From positions 7,315 through 71,314 of the forward strand of contig JBBRLR010000013.1 in assembly GCA_038231255.1 (NCBI GenBank): a DNA stretch of 64,000 nucleotides, read 5' to 3'. This DNA comes from JALYUS01 sp038231255. Lineage in GTDB: Bacteria > Chloroflexota > Chloroflexia > Thermomicrobiales > JALYUS01. The position numbers and the translations under genes were made by a program. Of the stretch, positions 62,705-64,000 are shown piece after piece. Below the pieces are notes generated by a model that saw only the letters and a program-made list of their open reading frames with translations, did no database searches and was not told the DNA's origin. Position 1 is the stretch's first letter, and each line of letters starts with the position of its first letter.

Positions 62705-63901
62705 TCACCCCAGCACCGCCCGCAGCCGCTCCGCGACGATCTGCTCCTCACCCGGTTTGAGGAGGGCGGTGACGATGCCGATGCCCCGCTCATGGAGGAA
62801 GTTCTGCGTGACGGCGACCGGCGGATCGCCCTCGATTAGTTCGTTAATGACCTGTGCGACGGACTTCTCGACTATCGCCTCGTTGATGCGGATCACGCCG
62901 GTTGGGTAGGCACGGGGCGCATCGTGTTCGTCCAGGCGTTCCGCCCGGATACCCGGCAGTCCCTCGACGGCGACGAGGATCGTGGCGAGGCGGCGTTCCT
63001 GCGTGGCCCGCTCGGCATCATGATCCCGCGCGAGGAAGCGGCGCAATGCGACGACCAGCCCGACGATCTCCTCCTTGCCCACCTTCATCGGTCGCCCGAT
63101 GCCGTGATGCGGCGGGCCGGGAAGCAAGCCGGATTCGAGGTAGCGGCCGCGCCAAGTCCACGTTTCCGGGTAGACATCCATGTCCTGATGCTGCAAGGCG
63201 ACCGATTCGATCAAATCCGCCCGCCCGACGAGGATGCCCGACGCCTGCGGCCCGCCAATCGCCTTGCCGCCGCTGAAGGCGACGAGGTCTGCCCCGGCCG
63301 CGATCACGGCGCGTAGGTTCTCGACGGGCGGCAACGCCGCGGCGGCGTCCACGATCACCGGCAGGCCGTGCCGGTGCGCAATCGCGACGACCTCTGCCAG
63401 CGGAACGACGCCCGGTGTACGGCCGAATGAGTAGGCAATCGCCGCCGTTTGCTCGGTGATCGCCGATTCGATCTGCCACGGCCAGGTGATCCCCTGCCCC
63501 GGAAAGCCGAGGTAGCCGACCTCGACGAGTTTCGCCCCCGCGAGGCGCAGGGCGTGCGTATACGCCGTCAGGTGCGGCCGCTGGATAATAATCTCGTTAG
63601 GCAGGCCAGTTGTGTCCGGCAACTGGTCCATCGCCGCGACATCCAGCCCCGCGATGCACGCCGCCGCCGCGAGCGCCAGCCCCGCCGCCGCGCCCGCCGT
63701 CACATAGCCCGCCTCGGCGCCCGTCGCCGCCATCAGTTCACGCCCCGCCGCTTCCTGCACGTCCTCGATGCGCACGCAGTGTTGCGCGGCCTCCGCCATC
63801 GCCGCCGCCACCTCAGGATGCAACGGTGCGCCACTCAGCCGCGTCACCGGCCCCGCCACATTGATCACCGTGCGAACGCCGAGCGTGTCGTAAATGGTCA
63901 C
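62705..63901 (-). CDS. SelA-like PLP-dependent enzyme (D-glucosaminate-6-P ammonia-lyase type)
   Basis: 398 residues, fold-type I PLP enzyme of the SelA superfamily. NVAGPVTRLSGAPLHPEV at the N-terminus, ATGAEAGYVTAGAAAGL (phosphate site), VIVDAAAALPPV, FSGGKAIGGPQASG with the PLP lysine at about 213. The short GGKAIGGPQ and lack of a SelA N-terminal domain favour the DgaE/2-dehydro-3-deoxy-amino-sugar lyase branch over selenocysteine synthase. No selenocysteine machinery is visible. Substrate remains unproven. The gene is monocistronic in view. Confidence 0.8.
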   Translation of the reverse strand: MTIYDTLGVRTVINVAGPVTRLSGAPLHPEVAAAMAEAAQHCVRIEDVQEAAGRELMAATGAEAGYVTAGAAAGLALAAAACIAGLDVAAMDQLPDTTGLPNEIIIQRPHLTAYTHALRLAGAKLVEVGYLGFPGQGITWPWQIESAITEQTAAIAYSFGRTPGVVPLAEVVAIAHRHGLPVIVDAAAALPPVENLRAVIAAGADLVAFSGGKAIGGPQASGILVGRADLIESVALQHQDMDVYPETWTWRGRYLESGLLPGPPHHGIGRPMKVGKEEIVGLVVALRRFLARDHDAERATQERRLATILVAVEGLPGIRAERLDEHDAPRAYPTGVIRINEAIVEKSVAQVINELIEGDPPVAVTQNFLHERGIGIVTALLKPGEEQIVAERLRAVLG

Positions 63902-63904
63902 GGG

Positions 63905-63955
63905 TTCCCCCCTCCCCGGTCCCTCCCCCGCTGCGGCGGGAGAGGGGGACTCATC
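63905..63955. repeat. REP-like palindrome near the right edge
   Basis: CCCTCCCCGGTCCCTCCCCC, GCTGCGGC, GGGAGAGGGGG. The same arms and loop style as 3463-3510. Confidence 0.6.
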
Positions 63956-64000
63956 GCGGCTTTCGCAGCGCTTCTCCGACGGTATTGCTCACAATCTTAA

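Noticed and set aside
1..64000. tRNA, rRNA and CRISPR arrays
   Set aside because: No cloverleaf with GTTCGAATC-type T-arm or CCA end and no regularly spaced identical repeats were seen; TTCGAGGTTCGA words near 390 and 57600 belong to short inverted repeats.

Overview
The window is high-GC bacterial chromosomal DNA that looks like Chloroflexota, probably close to Thermomicrobia. This is inferred from gene content, not from a marker search. The main clues are a HemQ-type coproheme decarboxylase, a eukaryote-like (type 2) isoleucyl-tRNA synthetase behind a T-box, a CdaA/YbbR c-di-AMP pair, secreted proteins built from 'IGYAISEPF / VQYFxxxRxE' modules, DinB/VOC proteins, and many short GC-rich palindromic repeats. 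I see no tRNA, rRNA, CRISPR array, prophage or complete insertion sequence.

Left part (1-13.5 kb). Three tandem minus-strand paralogues of large membrane glycosyltransferase-like proteins (the third cut by the window edge) lie divergent from a plus-strand housekeeping run: parB, rplI, dnaB, a DnaC/IstB-like helicase loader, cdaA, a YbbR-domain gene and an MFS exporter.

13.5-24 kb. A minus-strand unit is read from a consensus promoter through an Ile-specific T-box leader into a stand-alone SRA-like gene and then ileS, with a stop/start overlap. It is followed by a secreted repeat protein, an aminotransferase, a three-gene translationally coupled envelope/stress operon (LEA-like protein, holin-X-like protein, DUF3618/LEA-like protein) whose first ribosome-binding site sits inside an 11-bp stem, and a threonine-aldolase-like gene.

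24-43 kb. This accessory metabolic region holds a DinB-VOC fusion, an amidohydrolase, a very large BNR/sortilin-like protein, a DUF4118 membrane protein with a response regulator, two glycoside hydrolases (one GH57) and a minus-strand CoA-ester cluster (acyl-CoA dehydrogenase, CaiB-type CoA transferase, two DUF1330 proteins, MaoC hydratase, CitE/malyl-CoA lyase-like). That set suggests itaconate/mesaconate/citramalyl-CoA type chemistry. A serine beta-lactamase-like hydrolase and a gpmA pseudogene follow.

43-64 kb. A self-regulated TetR plus drug exporter pair, cysS (with some MshC-like signature), a KaiC-like double ATPase with an overlapping response regulator, hemQ, a PIG-L deacetylase, a lipase-like hydrolase, rpiB, DinB, a second secreted repeat protein, an 838-residue tandem fusion of two malic enzymes, a second parA-parB pair, a manganese catalase with foreign-looking codon use, a hemolysin III-like protein without an ordinary start codon, a ChrB-C-like protein and a SelA-like PLP enzyme.

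Throughout, the gaps between genes (and some coding sequences and the T-box leader) carry several families of short inverted repeats. Three loci have two GC-rich hairpins facing each other around a spacer, which is REPIN-like. The strongest leads for new biology are the T-box/SRA/ileS unit, the masked ribosome-binding site of the LEA-like operon, the asymmetric malic enzyme fusion, and the repeat system.
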